Below, in pieces: positions 16,610 through 24,962 of a stretch of DNA of 64,000 bases. Position 1 is the stretch's first letter. Every line of letters begins with the position of its first letter. The notes under the pieces were generated by a model. It saw only the letters and a program-made list of their open reading frames with translations. It was not told the origin of the DNA and ran no database searches. The stretch lies in assembly GCF_027625995.1 (NCBI RefSeq), contig NZ_CP115396.1:930001-994000 (forward strand), written 5' to 3'. The position numbers and the translations under genes were made by a program. This stretch comes from Hymenobacter yonginensis. Lineage in GTDB: Bacteria > Bacteroidota > Bacteroidia > Cytophagales > Hymenobacteraceae.

Positions 16610-16765
16610 TATCGGGAAAGTAGTATTGAAATTTAACTTGTTTGTAAACGTGCTTACAACCGGAATCGTTCAGCTTGCTGCGAATATGAAAAGAGTGATT
16701 AGGTGTGGCAAAACGGTAATCTTCGGCAAAGATAACCGCCATACGGCTGCAAGGCCTTTAGATAG

Positions 16766-16773
16766 TACTTTTG
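16766..16773 (+). promoter_or_regulatory. Candidate -7 box TACTTTTG
   Basis: Exact match to the Bacteroidota -7 consensus TAnnTTTG, only 5 bases before the ATG of the ureohydrolase gene. If it is used, the transcript would have almost no leader. No clear -33 element was found, so this may be chance. Confidence 0.3.
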
Positions 16774-16777
16774 GCGA

Positions 16778-17725
16778 ATGGTAACTTTTCTGCATGAGCT
16801 CATTCGGCCGGCCGCGGAGCTGCCCGAAGCCGACGTTTGCCTAGTAGGCTTGCCCCTGGATTTTGGGACGGTGCTGGAAGGCGGGCGGGCCGGGGCGGCC
16901 GGCGCGCCCGCCGCCATCCGGCGCGAGCTACGCCGCTACCACAAGGCCTACAACCTAGAGCACCACGTGCGCCTCGACCACCTGCGCATTGCCGATGCCG
17001 GCGACCTGGCCCTGCGCCACCCCGACCACGCCGCCAACCACGCCCACATCCGCGAGCAGCTGGCGGCGCTGTTGCGGCAGTATCCGCGGGTGGTGGTGCT
17101 GGGCGGCTCCCATGATGGCAGCTACAGCACCGCCCGCGGCCTTTCCGATGCCACTGGCGGGCAGGCTATCGGCGGCATCAACCTCGATGCCCACGCCGAC
17201 GTGAAAGACCGGCCGGTTATCAGCAGCGGTACGCCGTTTGGCCGGCTGCTGCGCGAAGGATTTCTGCACGGCCCGCACTTCACCGAAATTGGCCTGCATT
17301 CCAACCTCAATACCTGGCCCGACATTGAGTTTCTGCACCAGCAGCAGGCCACAGTAGTACCGCTGGCCCATGTGCAGGCCGATGGAATGCCGCTGTACAT
17401 GAGCCGCGCGCTGGCGCGGGCGGCCGGCAGTGCAGCCTGTTTCGTGAGCTTTGATGTGGACAGCTGCGCTGAGGCGTTTGCGCCGGCTGTATCGGCCCCG
17501 AGCGCCGACGGCTTCACGCCGCGGCAGGCTACGGAAGCGGCTTTCCTGGCCGGCTGCCAGCCGCAGGTGCGGCTGTTTGAAATCATGGAGCTCAACCCAG
17601 TGTTCGACCGGGACAACCAGACGGCCCGCCTGGCCGCTACCGTGCTGGCGGCCTACCTGACCGGCGTAGCAGCCGGGCCCGCGCCGACTGCTGGCTTTCT
17701 TCACTCCAACCTGACAGTGCTATGA
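16778..17725 (+). CDS. Arginase-family ureohydrolase, probable formimidoylglutamase
   Basis: Binuclear-manganese hydrolase of the arginase/agmatinase/HutG family, 315 residues, cytoplasmic. All six metal ligands are visible: His112 in GGSHD, Asp137, His139 and Asp141 in LDAHAD, Asp226 and Asp228 in SFDVDSC. The later EIMELNPVFD segment is also typical. The DVDSCAEAFAPAVSAP stretch resembles formimidoylglutamase (HutG) more than arginase, and urocanate hydratase lies 3 kb downstream on the same strand, so a role in histidine breakdown (N-formimidoyl-glutamate to glutamate and formamide) is likely but not certain. Its stop overlaps the start of the DUF4097 gene by 4 bp (ATGA). Confidence 0.8.
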   Translation: MVTFLHELIRPAAELPEADVCLVGLPLDFGTVLEGGRAGAAGAPAAIRRELRRYHKAYNLEHHVRLDHLRIADAGDLALRHPDHAANHAHIREQLAALLRQYPRVVVLGGSHDGSYSTARGLSDATGGQAIGGINLDAHADVKDRPVISSGTPFGRLLREGFLHGPHFTEIGLHSNLNTWPDIEFLHQQQATVVPLAHVQADGMPLYMSRALARAAGSAACFVSFDVDSCAEAFAPAVSAPSADGFTPRQATEAAFLAGCQPQVRLFEIMELNPVFDRDNQTARLAATVLAAYLTGVAAGPAPTAGFLHSNLTVL

Positions 17726-18561
17726 AATATCCGCTCCTGGCTTTGCTGCTGGCGCTGGCCGGCCCGGTGGCTGCCCAAACGCCAGCCGCACCGGCCTTCC
17801 AGCTTCAGTGCGAAGTCAACGCCACCACGCAGCTACGCAAAACCTACTGCGAAACCCGCGACCTGACGTTGCCTGCGCCCCCGGCCGGCACGGCGCTTTC
17901 CGTGGATGCGCGCCTGAACGGCAACATTACGGTGCGGGGCTGGGACGCCTCTACTGTGCGGGTACGGGCGCTGGTACGGGCGTCTTCCGGCGAGCTGGCG
18001 GCCGCCCAGGCCCTGGCGGCCAGTGTCCGCATCAGCACCGCCAACCACCAGGTGCAGGCCGCCCGCGCCAACGGCAGCCTCGACGACTGGAGTGTGAGCT
18101 ACGAGGTGCTGGTACCCACCCGCACCAGCCTGGCGCTGCACGCCACCAACGGCGGCCTGCACCTCGAAAACGTGCAGGGCACCATCACCTTCGAAACCAC
18201 CAACGGCAGCGTGCAGCTGCTGAACCTGGCCGGCGACGTGCGCGGCAAAACCACCAACGGCAGCGTGGCCCTCATGCTCAGTGGCCCCACCTGGGACGGC
18301 ACCGGCTTCGATGTGCAAACCACCAGCGGCAGCGTGCAGTGCCGGCTGCCCACCACGTATGCCGCCACTCTCACGGCCCGCACCACCAACGGCCGCGTGA
18401 CAGCCAAGCTGGCCCCGGCCACCCGCAAGCAGCTGCTGCCCCGCAGCCTCACCGCCACCTTCGGCAAAGGCGGTCCGCAGCTGCGTCTGGCCACCGTAAA
18501 CGGCAGCGTGGATGTGCAGCAGTCGGACGCCAGCTCGTCGTCAGCGCCGGGGAAGGAGTAG
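17722..18561 (+). CDS. Secreted DUF4097-type beta-helix protein
   Basis: A 279-residue exported protein with an 18-residue signal peptide ending in Val-Ala-Ala-Gln. The body is a run of short parallel-beta repeats with the recurring core T-T-N-G-S-V or T-T-S-G-S-V (around residues 155-230), the hallmark of DUF4097 adhesin-like proteins. The first part holds G-N-I-T-V-R-G-W-D, also typical of that family. Its ATG overlaps the ureohydrolase stop (ATGA), so the two are translationally coupled, though no functional link is known. A 23-bp hairpin follows the stop. The function is unknown; such proteins may be envelope-stress related, but nothing here proves it. Confidence 0.78.
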   Translation: MKYPLLALLLALAGPVAAQTPAAPAFQLQCEVNATTQLRKTYCETRDLTLPAPPAGTALSVDARLNGNITVRGWDASTVRVRALVRASSGELAAAQALAASVRISTANHQVQAARANGSLDDWSVSYEVLVPTRTSLALHATNGGLHLENVQGTITFETTNGSVQLLNLAGDVRGKTTNGSVALMLSGPTWDGTGFDVQTTSGSVQCRLPTTYAATLTARTTNGRVTAKLAPATRKQLLPRSLTATFGKGGPQLRLATVNGSVDVQQSDASSSSAPGKE

Positions 18562-18569
18562 CTGAAAAG

Positions 18570-18642
18570 ACCGTGCCCCGACGGCGGGCAGGTGGTTGCC
18601 ACCCGGTTGGGTGTAGCCGCCTGCCCGCCGTCGGGGCACGGT
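18570..18642. terminator. Long perfect hairpin between convergent genes
   Basis: A perfect 23-bp stem (18570-18592 with 18620-18642, arm beginning ACCGTGCCCCGACGGCGGGC) with a 27-base loop. It lies 8 bases after the DUF4097 stop and is followed by AAAATTAGGTTTT. It probably ends both converging transcripts. Confidence 0.75.
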
Positions 18643-18664
18643 GAAAATTAGGTTTTACAGCCGC

Positions 18665-19657
18665 CTAGTGCCGGATTACCTCGCCGGTACGCTCGTGGCG
18701 TGGGCCATCGGGCTCGGTAGTAGGGTAGGCGTTCTGTTGATGCGTCTTCTGCTTCTTGATGAAGTAGGCGGCGGCGGCCATGGCACCCAGGGCAGCGCCC
18801 AGAATGGCGAGCTTGGTGCGCAGCGGATCGGAAGGGGCGGGGGGCACCGAGGCAACGCCGTTGGCGTCGAGGCGGGCGGGTTCTTGTACGTAGCGTCCTT
18901 TGGTGGGCATGGGAAAGTTATCGGCTAAATGTTGAAGTCCTTCGGTGGCCTTGGGGCCGGTAATAACGGGGCCGTGGCCGCAGCCGATGGCCGCGGGGCG
19001 CAGGGCCGCCAGCTTCTGCACCGACTCGCGCACTTGCTGCCAGTCGTAGTTGAAGGGCGCGCCGGCCACGCTGATTTCGGGTACCTGCAGCAGCAGCTTC
19101 GGCACCGACTCGTGGTTGGCAGTGGCAAAGGCATCGGCGCCCAGCAGCGTGCGGTCCGACTCGCGGAACAGCGCCAGCTGGCCGGGCGCGTGGCCAGGCA
19201 CGTGCACCCAGCGCCAGCCCGGCAGGTAGGGCACCTCCTCGGTATCTGTAGGGAAGGCCTGCACGTAATTGGAGAGCTGGAACGACTGCGGTGGGAAAAA
19301 CCGCGCCACAAACGCCAGGGAGCCGCCGTTTTCCACCGTCGGGTCGGCGGCTGGATACACAGCGCGGGCCGTGAGGAAAGGCAGCTCCAGCGGGTGGGCC
19401 AGCACCGGCACCTTCCAGTGCTCGGCCAGCGCCTGCACCGAGCCGGAGTGGTCCATGTGGCCATGCGTCAGGATGATGGCTTCGGGATGCGTGCCGGGGT
19501 AGAACAGCTTGTCGGCGGCGGCAATGATGTCCTTGTCGGAGCCCGGCAGGCCGGTGTCTACCAGCACCCATTCGCCGGCGCGGCCGGTTTCCACGAAATA
19601 AAGATTAACGAAGCGCTGAATCTGAAGCTGGGTTACGCCAGCGGCTACCTGTTTCAT
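18665..19657 (-). CDS. MBL-fold metallo-hydrolase with C-terminal membrane anchor
   Basis: A 330-residue protein with the metallo-beta-lactamase fold. The zinc motif is His65-x-His67-x-Asp69-His70 (THGHMDHSG), preceded by VLVDTGLPGSDKDI; further ligands are likely in VPGHAPGQL and in GCGHGPVI. After the domain (about residue 265) there is a linker, then one hydrophobic segment (LAILGAALGAMAAAAYFI, about residues 295-312) followed by KKQKTHQQ, so the protein looks tail-anchored with its active domain on the cytoplasmic side. That layout is not usual for this family. The ATG at 19657 fits the fold start; an upstream extension to 19732 is less likely. Substrate unknown. Confidence 0.82.
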   Translation of the reverse strand: MKQVAAGVTQLQIQRFVNLYFVETGRAGEWVLVDTGLPGSDKDIIAAADKLFYPGTHPEAIILTHGHMDHSGSVQALAEHWKVPVLAHPLELPFLTARAVYPAADPTVENGGSLAFVARFFPPQSFQLSNYVQAFPTDTEEVPYLPGWRWVHVPGHAPGQLALFRESDRTLLGADAFATANHESVPKLLLQVPEISVAGAPFNYDWQQVRESVQKLAALRPAAIGCGHGPVITGPKATEGLQHLADNFPMPTKGRYVQEPARLDANGVASVPPAPSDPLRTKLAILGAALGAMAAAAYFIKKQKTHQQNAYPTTEPDGPRHERTGEVIRH

Positions 19658-19765
19658 AGCAAACAACAGTAAGGTTTGGCCCTGCATACGCAGAAGCCGG
19701 CCGCAGGGCTGCGCCAGGGCCGCGAATGCCACGATTCTGCCCCGGCCGGCACCGCAGGCCGCGGG

Positions 19766-19993
19766 CTACTCAGCCGGCGCAGCCGGCGGCTCGGGCACGT
19801 ATTCCAGCAGGTCGCCGGGCTGGCACTCCAGCACCCGGCAGATGGCCTCCAGCGTGCTGAAACGCACGGCTTTGGCTTTGTCGCTCTTGAGAATGGACAG
19901 GTTGGCCAGCGTGATATCCACGGCGGCGGCCAGGGTGCTGAGCGACATCTTGCGCCGCGCCAGCATCACGTCTAATCGGACTACAATCGGCAT
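19766..19993 (-). CDS. Small XRE-family helix-turn-helix regulator (YozG type)
   Basis: A 75-residue DNA-binding protein made almost wholly of a Cro/C1 helix-turn-helix: MPIVVRLDVMLARRKMSLST, then LAAAVDITLANLSILKSDKA, then TLEAICRVLECQPGDLLEY. It has the short YozG-like form that is usually encoded next to a DUF2975 membrane protein, as here: the DUF2975 gene ends 5 bases upstream. The pair probably forms one operon, with the regulator controlling its own promoter. A perfect palindrome at 20705-20729, upstream of the operon, is a candidate binding site. The short start at 19993 is chosen because it matches the family N-terminus. Confidence 0.88.
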   Translation of the reverse strand: MPIVVRLDVMLARRKMSLSTLAAAVDITLANLSILKSDKAKAVRFSTLEAICRVLECQPGDLLEYVPEPPAAPAE

Positions 19994-19998
19994 CAGAA

Positions 19999-20658
19999 TC
20001 AGACGGTTAGTTCCGCTTCCTCGGTCAGCTCTACGCCCCGCTGGTAGCTGCTGGCCAGCAGCACCAGCACCGCCGCCGCCAGCCCACTCGACAGCATCGA
20101 CGACCCAAAATCCGCGTTGGTCACCAAGTCGGCGGTGCCTGCTGCTGGCAGGCGGCTCAGGTAGTCCTGCATCCACCAGCTGGCCGCCCGCTGATACACT
20201 TCGCAACAGAGCAGCAACACGGCCAGCCAGCGCAGCCGCCGCACATTGGCCGCTGTGAAGGGGACGCCGGGCTTGATGTCGCCCAGAATTTTGGCCATGA
20301 GGAGGGCAAAAGCTAAACCGGCCACTATCATCGGCAGCGGCCCCCGCTCAGCATTGACGAGGCGCAGCAGCACGCGGCGAACAGCGCTGGGCTCCTGCAC
20401 TACCAGCGTACCGATCTGGGCGTGCATCAGCAGCCGGGCCGGTTTGCCGCCAGCCACTTGCTGCTCGGCCTGGGAATGCAGTTCCGAATTGTAGTGGGAG
20501 ATGCGCTGCCGCACGTTCAGCACTACCACGTCGCCGGGGGTGCTGGGATACAGGATATGGTAGGCAACAAAGGGTGCCACAAACAATAGCCCCGCAATAC
20601 TCATCAGCAGGAAAATGGCACGCAGGAATTTCAGCAGCAATCCGGTTATCTGAGCCAT
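19999..20658 (-). CDS. DUF2975 family membrane protein
   Basis: A 219-residue integral membrane protein with about four spans: residues 8-33, around 108-126, 145-160 and 186-202. It has the DUF2975 features G-x-P-F-T-x-x-N-V-x-R-L-R (GVPFTAANVRRLRWLA) and a following hydrophobic helix. DUF2975 proteins are commonly paired with a tiny XRE regulator, and here the XRE gene starts 5 bases after the stop. The function of such pairs is not established. The promoter should lie in 20659-20760, which is very AT-rich. Confidence 0.85.
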   Translation of the reverse strand: MAQITGLLLKFLRAIFLLMSIAGLLFVAPFVAYHILYPSTPGDVVVLNVRQRISHYNSELHSQAEQQVAGGKPARLLMHAQIGTLVVQEPSAVRRVLLRLVNAERGPLPMIVAGLAFALLMAKILGDIKPGVPFTAANVRRLRWLAVLLLCCEVYQRAASWWMQDYLSRLPAAGTADLVTNADFGSSMLSSGLAAAVLVLLASSYQRGVELTEEAELTV

Positions 20659-20704
20659 GAGGCGTTACGATTAGCGTGAGACGAATACCTGCTGCAAGTA
20701 AGAG

Positions 20705-20729
20705 TTATTTATTGATAAACAATAAATAA
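20705..20729. promoter_or_regulatory. Perfect AT-rich palindrome, candidate operator for the XRE regulator
   Basis: Perfect inverted repeat with 10-bp arms TTATTTATTG and CAATAAATAA and a 5-base centre (ATAAA), 47 bp before the start of the DUF2975-XRE operon, in a short AT-rich island. Its symmetry, size and place fit a dimeric helix-turn-helix operator; that is inference. Confidence 0.5.
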
Positions 20730-20872
20730 TATCCGTTTATAGGTAAATGCTAATGGCAATTGATAGCTCAAATCAGGTTGGCAGTAGGCTGCGGAATCTG
20801 TGTTGATTCCTAGCTCTGCTAACCCGTGCGCAGCGGTAGGCCGCAACGATTCCGGTGCCCGCCGAAAAACAA

Positions 20873-20880
20873 TATCTTGC
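20873..20880 (+). promoter_or_regulatory. Candidate -7 box of hutU
   Basis: TATCTTGC, close to TAnnTTTG, 28 bases before the hutU ATG. The same octamer appears upstream of the lipoprotein at 22706 and of bioB. No -33 element was placed. Confidence 0.3.
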
Positions 20881-20907
20881 TGCTCCCCACCCAAACTTTC
20901 CCTCGTC

Positions 20908-22671
20908 ATGCCCCAATCTGCCCTCGATACCCCCGAACTGAACCTGGAAGCCACCAGCCAATCAGACCCGACTGCCACGCCCGCCACCCGGCCCATGTAC
21001 TACGAGTACAAGCCCGCGGAAATGGTGCGCGCCCAGCACGGCACCACCCTGCGCTGCAAAACCTGGGAAGCCGAAGCGGCCCTGCGGATGCTGGAAAACA
21101 ACCTCGACCCAGCCGTGAGCCTCGTGTATGACGAGCTGATTGTGTACGGCGGAGCCGGCCGCGCCGCCCGCAACTGGAAGGAGTACCAGACCATTGTGCG
21201 TACCCTCAAAAACCTGGAGCCCGACGAAACCATGCTGGTGCAGAGCGGTAAGGCGGTGGGCGTGCTGCGCACCTGGGCCCACGCCCCGCGCGTGCTGATT
21301 GCCAACTCCAACCTCGTGCCTGCCTGGAGCACCCAGGAATACTTCGATGAGCTGGACCGGCTGGGCCTTATGATGTACGGGCAGATGACGGCCGGCTCCT
21401 GGATTTATATTGCCACCCAGGGTATCCTGCAAGGCACCTACGAAACCTTCGCGGCTGTGGCCGACAAGCACTTTGCGGGCACGCTGGCTGGCACCGTTAC
21501 CGTCACGGCCGGGCTGGGCGGCATGAGCGGCGCGCAGCCGCTGGCCGTGACCATGAACGACGGCGTGTGCCTCGTCATCGAGCCGATTGACGAGCGGGTG
21601 AAGCAGAAGGTGCGCGAAGGCTACCTCGACGAGCAGGCCCGCGACCTGCCGCACGCCCTGGCCCTGTGCGAGCAGTACAAAGCCGCCCGCATCGGCTGGA
21701 GCATCGGCCTCACCGGCAACGCCGCCACCGTTCTGCCCGAGCTGCTGGCCCAGGGCTACAAAGTGGACATCGTAACGGACCAGACCTCTGCCCACGACCT
21801 GCTGGACTACTTGCCCGAAGGCGACATCGACGCGGTATTGCAGCTGCGCAAAGATGACCCCGTCGAGTTCCGCCGGCAGGCCCTACAGTCCATCATGAAG
21901 CACTGCCAGGCCATTATCGATATGCAGACTGCGGGTGCCGTGGCCCTCGACTATGGCAATAACCTGCGCGGGCAGGCCGAGAAAGGCGGCCTGAAAGTGC
22001 GCGACGAGCACGGCCAGTTTCTCTACCCCGGCTTCGTGCCCGGCTACATCCGGCCGCTGTTCTGCGAGGGCAAAGGCCCCTTCCGCTGGGCTGCCCTCAG
22101 TGGCGACCCGGCCGATATTCTGCGCATCGACCGGGCGTTGCTGGAAACCTTCCCTGACAATAAGATGCTGGCCCGCTGGATTGAGAAGGCCCAGGCCAAG
22201 GTGCCGTTCATCGGCTTGCCGGCGCGGGTGTGCTGGCTGGGCTACGGTGAGCGGGAGAAGTTCGGCCTGGTCATCAACGACCTCGTGGCGCGGGGCGAAG
22301 TCTCGGCTCCCATCGTCATCGGCCGCGACCATCTCGACTGCGGCTCCGTGGCCTCGCCTAACCGCGAAAGCGAAGGCATGCTCGACGGCTCAGACGCCGT
22401 AGCCGACTGGCCCCTGCTCAACGCCCTGGCCAACTGCGCCAGCGGTGCCGACTGGGTTTCGCTGCACAACGGCGGCGGCGTGGGTATCGGCAACTCCACC
22501 CACTCCGGCATGGTGATAGTGGCCACCGGCACCCCCGAAAAAGCCGAGCGACTGCGCCGTGTGCTCACCACCGACCCCGGCATGGGCGTCTTCCGCCACG
22601 CCGACGCCGGCTACGAGTTGGCCCGGCAGGTAGCCGAGGAGCGCGGGGTCAAAATTCCGGGGTGGGAGTAG
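20908..22671 (+). CDS. hutU: Urocanate hydratase HutU
   Basis: Cytoplasmic NAD-dependent enzyme that converts urocanate to imidazolonepropionate, the second step of histidine degradation. The 587-residue protein shows the family core: [32 protein letters not shown] (20 residues), [28 protein letters not shown] and the catalytic-cysteine segment [14 protein letters not shown], and ends [13 protein letters not shown]. It is slightly longer than typical bacterial HutU because of a 30-residue polar N-terminal extension; the ATG at 20908 is the first reasonable start. hutH and hutI are not in the window; a probable hutG lies upstream at 16778. A decayed copy of its last 31 codons is at 23384-23479. 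Confidence 0.96.
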   Translation: MPQSALDTPELNLEATSQSDPTATPATRPMYYEYKPAEMVRAQHGTTLRCKTWEAEAALRMLENNLDPAVSLVYDELIVYGGAGRAARNWKEYQTIVRTLKNLEPDETMLVQSGKAVGVLRTWAHAPRVLIANSNLVPAWSTQEYFDELDRLGLMMYGQMTAGSWIYIATQGILQGTYETFAAVADKHFAGTLAGTVTVTAGLGGMSGAQPLAVTMNDGVCLVIEPIDERVKQKVREGYLDEQARDLPHALALCEQYKAARIGWSIGLTGNAATVLPELLAQGYKVDIVTDQTSAHDLLDYLPEGDIDAVLQLRKDDPVEFRRQALQSIMKHCQAIIDMQTAGAVALDYGNNLRGQAEKGGLKVRDEHGQFLYPGFVPGYIRPLFCEGKGPFRWAALSGDPADILRIDRALLETFPDNKMLARWIEKAQAKVPFIGLPARVCWLGYGEREKFGLVINDLVARGEVSAPIVIGRDHLDCGSVASPNRESEGMLDGSDAVADWPLLNALANCASGADWVSLHNGGGVGIGNSTHSGMVIVATGTPEKAERLRRVLTTDPGMGVFRHADAGYELARQVAEERGVKIPGWE

Positions 22672-22681
22672 GCGTAGCGTA

Positions 22682-22689
22682 TATCTTGC
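22682..22689 (+). promoter_or_regulatory. Candidate -7 box of the lipoprotein gene
   Basis: TATCTTGC, 16 bases before the ATG at 22706 and just behind the hutU stop. It is identical to the octamer before hutU. Weak evidence alone. Confidence 0.3.
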
Positions 22690-22705
22690 AGCACCTTACC
22701 TGATC

Positions 22706-23350
22706 ATGTACACTGTGATAATTTACGTGAAACCTACATTTCTACTGGTTGGCCTGCTGGGGCTGGCTGCTTGCCAAAGCACCCCTACTATTGACGTAGC
22801 CACCGTTGAGCCAACCCAACCAACCCAAACGACTCCGGAGCCGGCCCAGCCCGCCCCCGCCGCCGCCCAACCCGATAACCCAGAGTATATCGAGCTGTCC
22901 ATGCTGACCATCAACGGCAAGCCGCATGAGCAACTCAGCACCAAGATGCTGATCAGTCAGCTCGGTCGCCCAGACAGTATCGCCAGGGGAGCGGTGGAGT
23001 GCGGCGGGGAGTTAGAGCCCGTCGATAACGCCAACGGCGACTTCTGGTACTATGGCAAAACCTTCTACGAGGTAGCCGGCTCCCAGGCAGTGCTGGCCAG
23101 CTTCAACGTGACTACCGGCCAGTTTCAGGGCAAGCTGGGGAAGCTCCTGCTCAACCAGCATACTACCCTGGAGGACGTCCGCCGTTTCTATCCGATTTCT
23201 GCCAAGCAGGCCGAGGAGCCGGCATCCAGCCGACCGGGAGAAGCAATGTATTTGCCTTTCTTCTATAAAGGCGTTCCTACGGATGCTTCGCTGAATCTGC
23301 TGTTCAAGAATGGTCGTCTGCAGGAAGTGGAGTTTTTCAGCCCATGCTGA
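22706..23350 (+). CDS. Hypothetical lipoprotein with Pro/Thr linker
   Basis: A 214-residue exported lipoprotein. The signal peptide ends in the lipobox Leu-Ala-Ala-Cys (Cys23), followed by a Pro/Thr/Gln-rich linker (about residues 34-58). The folded part begins near residue 60 and contains L-T-I-N-G-K-P and, later, F-Y-Y-G-K-T-F-Y-E-V; no family was recognised. It lies between intact hutU and a decayed copy of the hutU 3' end, so the gene probably arrived or was trapped during a duplication or insertion there. The role is unknown. Confidence 0.65.
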   Translation: MYTVIIYVKPTFLLVGLLGLAACQSTPTIDVATVEPTQPTQTTPEPAQPAPAAAQPDNPEYIELSMLTINGKPHEQLSTKMLISQLGRPDSIARGAVECGGELEPVDNANGDFWYYGKTFYEVAGSQAVLASFNVTTGQFQGKLGKLLLNQHTTLEDVRRFYPISAKQAEEPASSRPGEAMYLPFFYKGVPTDASLNLLFKNGRLQEVEFFSPC

Positions 23351-23383
23351 GTTAGCGCCTGCTCTGCAGGCTCATATATTGCT

Positions 23384-23479
23384 CCCGACATGAGCATCTT
23401 CCGCTCCGTCGATGCGGGGTGCGAACTGGTCTAGCAAGTGGCCGAGGAGCGCGGGGTGAAGATTCCGGGGCGGGAGTAA
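23384..23479 (+). pseudogene. Decayed remnant of the hutU 3' end
   Basis: Read in one frame, these codons match the last 31 residues of HutU (encoded at 22576-22671) at 22 positions and end in a stop at the same place: PDMSIFRSVDAG, then C-E-L-V, an in-frame TAG at 23432, then [14 protein letters not shown]. HutU itself has [12 protein letters not shown] and [14 protein letters not shown]. No other part of hutU was found nearby. It is a clear scar of a partial duplication or of an insertion that replaced a second hutU copy. Confidence 0.85.
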
Positions 23480-23496
23480 GTTTTAGAGCGAAGTAT

Positions 23497-24012
23497 ATGC
23501 AAGTCAGCGTGGCGCAACTAAGTTGGGTAGATGTGAAAAGATACATCTATACTCCTGATGGCTCATTACCTGATACCTATGTGCTGGATACCACCCGCGC
23601 CGACTGGCGCCAATGGGTTGAATTTGTAAATGCTACCTATAAAGTTATGTTCCGAGATGCGTACGAGCAGGAACATGAGTCTATAGACTTTACAGCGGTT
23701 TTGAAATGCTGGGATGATAACGAAGCAGATGGCTGGCCTTTTGCAAGCATTTCTGTAGGGGAGGTACAGGTCAATTGCTTCTTTCTTGCCGAGGATATCA
23801 TTGATGGTGATATTGATCCAAGGCAGTTCAAACAGCCCGAAAACCATTTGCAGTTGATGAGTTATCTGGTGAGTTTGTCTACAATGCTTGGTAAGAAAGT
23901 GGTCATGTTGAGTGAGGGTACCCGATTGGAGGAGCATAACAGCTTCGACCCTGAACCACTTGTTATTATAGATAAGGGTGAAACATGGGTGAATGCATAC
24001 TGGCTTGATTAG
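23497..24012 (+). CDS. AT-rich orphan gene, hypothetical protein
   Basis: A 171-residue acidic protein, soluble, with no signal peptide. It holds SWVDVKRYIYTPDGSLPDTY, a central run with KCWDDNEADGWPFASISVG, and a C-terminal SFDPEPLVIIDKGETWVNAY. I do not recognise a family; the small, acidic, aromatic-rich makeup is reminiscent of immunity-type proteins, but that is only an impression. Base composition is clearly more AT-rich, with A/T-ending codons, unlike nearly all neighbours, which points to recent acquisition. It starts 18 bases after the hutU remnant. The ATG at 23497 is preferred, because the upstream extension would run through that remnant. Confidence 0.65.
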   Translation: MQVSVAQLSWVDVKRYIYTPDGSLPDTYVLDTTRADWRQWVEFVNATYKVMFRDAYEQEHESIDFTAVLKCWDDNEADGWPFASISVGEVQVNCFFLAEDIIDGDIDPRQFKQPENHLQLMSYLVSLSTMLGKKVVMLSEGTRLEEHNSFDPEPLVIIDKGETWVNAYWLD

Positions 24013-24055
24013 GTTATTAGAGGTTTCTCTGTTAGTCAGATGCTTTTCATGGTTT

Positions 24056-24088
24056 CAACGCCGCCCGAGCCCCGCTCCGGCGGCGTTG
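24056..24088 (+). terminator. Hairpin after the orphan gene
   Basis: A 10-bp perfect stem (CAACGCCGCC with GGCGGCGTTG, 13-base loop) about 45 bases after the stop at 24012. The following bases are only weakly T-rich, so it is a modest terminator candidate. Confidence 0.45.
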
Positions 24089-24197
24089 CTCGTTGTAGTC
24101 TACTCGAGAAGAAAAAATCAAAACCTACTCCTCCGCTGTTCAGTAACCTATACCTGCGTCGGCACATCACCGGCGCACCAACCAAAACCACGCAACT

Positions 24198-24926
24198 ATG
24201 AACATCGGAATCATTGGCGCCGGCCACATCGGCAGCGCCTTGGCCGTGCGGCTCACCAGCCTCGGCCATTCGGTATACATTGCCAACTCCCGCGGCCCCG
24301 AGACACTGAAGGACGTGGCCCAGAAAACTGGCGCTACGCCCGTTACGGCCGAGGAAGCGGCCCGCCACGGCAGCGATATCATCGTGGTAACCATCCCACT
24401 GAAAAACATTCCCGACCTGCCCAAGGACCTGTTCGCCAGCGTGCCGGCCGACGTGCCCGTCATCGACACCAGCAACTACTATCCCCACCTGCGCGACGGC
24501 AAAATTGCGGAGCTGGAAACCGGCTCGTTGACCGAAAGTGAGTGGGTGCAGCAGCACCTGGGCCGCCCCGTGGTGAAGGTGTTCAACAACATCTACGCCG
24601 ACCACCTGCAAAACAAGGGGCAAGCTGCCGGCACGCCCGGCCGCATCTCACTGCCCGTAGCCGGCGACGATGCCGCCGCCAAGCAGAAAGTAATGGCCTT
24701 GGTAGACGAACTGGGCTTCGACGCCGTGGACGATGGCACCCTGCACGAGTCGTGGCGCCAGCAGCCCGGCACCCCGTCCTACGGCGCCGACCTACCCGCC
24801 GACAAGCTGCGTGAGCATTTTGCGAGCCTTGGTACCGAGCGCACCGAGGCCCAGCACGCCGAGTACCTGGCCAACCACGCCAAGACGGAGCAGGCTATGG
24901 AAGCCCAGGGCATCAAGCTGAAGTAG
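24198..24926 (+). CDS. NADPH-dependent F420 reductase-like oxidoreductase
   Basis: A 242-residue protein with an N-terminal Rossmann fold, MNIGIIGAGHIGSALAVRL (dinucleotide motif GxGxxG at 7-12), followed by the NSRG turn and VTIPLKNIPDLP. This is the YqeK-unrelated NADP oxidoreductase family named after coenzyme F420:NADP reductase, common in bacteria that do not make F420. The C-terminal half, with ERTEAQHAEYLANHA, is less conserved. The substrate is unknown and nothing in the neighbourhood suggests one. A hairpin lies about 120 bases downstream. Confidence 0.8.
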   Translation: MNIGIIGAGHIGSALAVRLTSLGHSVYIANSRGPETLKDVAQKTGATPVTAEEAARHGSDIIVVTIPLKNIPDLPKDLFASVPADVPVIDTSNYYPHLRDGKIAELETGSLTESEWVQQHLGRPVVKVFNNIYADHLQNKGQAAGTPGRISLPVAGDDAAAKQKVMALVDELGFDAVDDGTLHESWRQQPGTPSYGADLPADKLREHFASLGTERTEAQHAEYLANHAKTEQAMEAQGIKLK

Positions 24927-24962
24927 CCCACTGCCTGAAGCCTTTCCAAAGCCGCCGCACCG

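Noticed and set aside
24022-24170. A continuation of coding sequence after the orphan gene
   Set aside because: Frames there are short and end in the hairpin at 24056; no family sequence seen.
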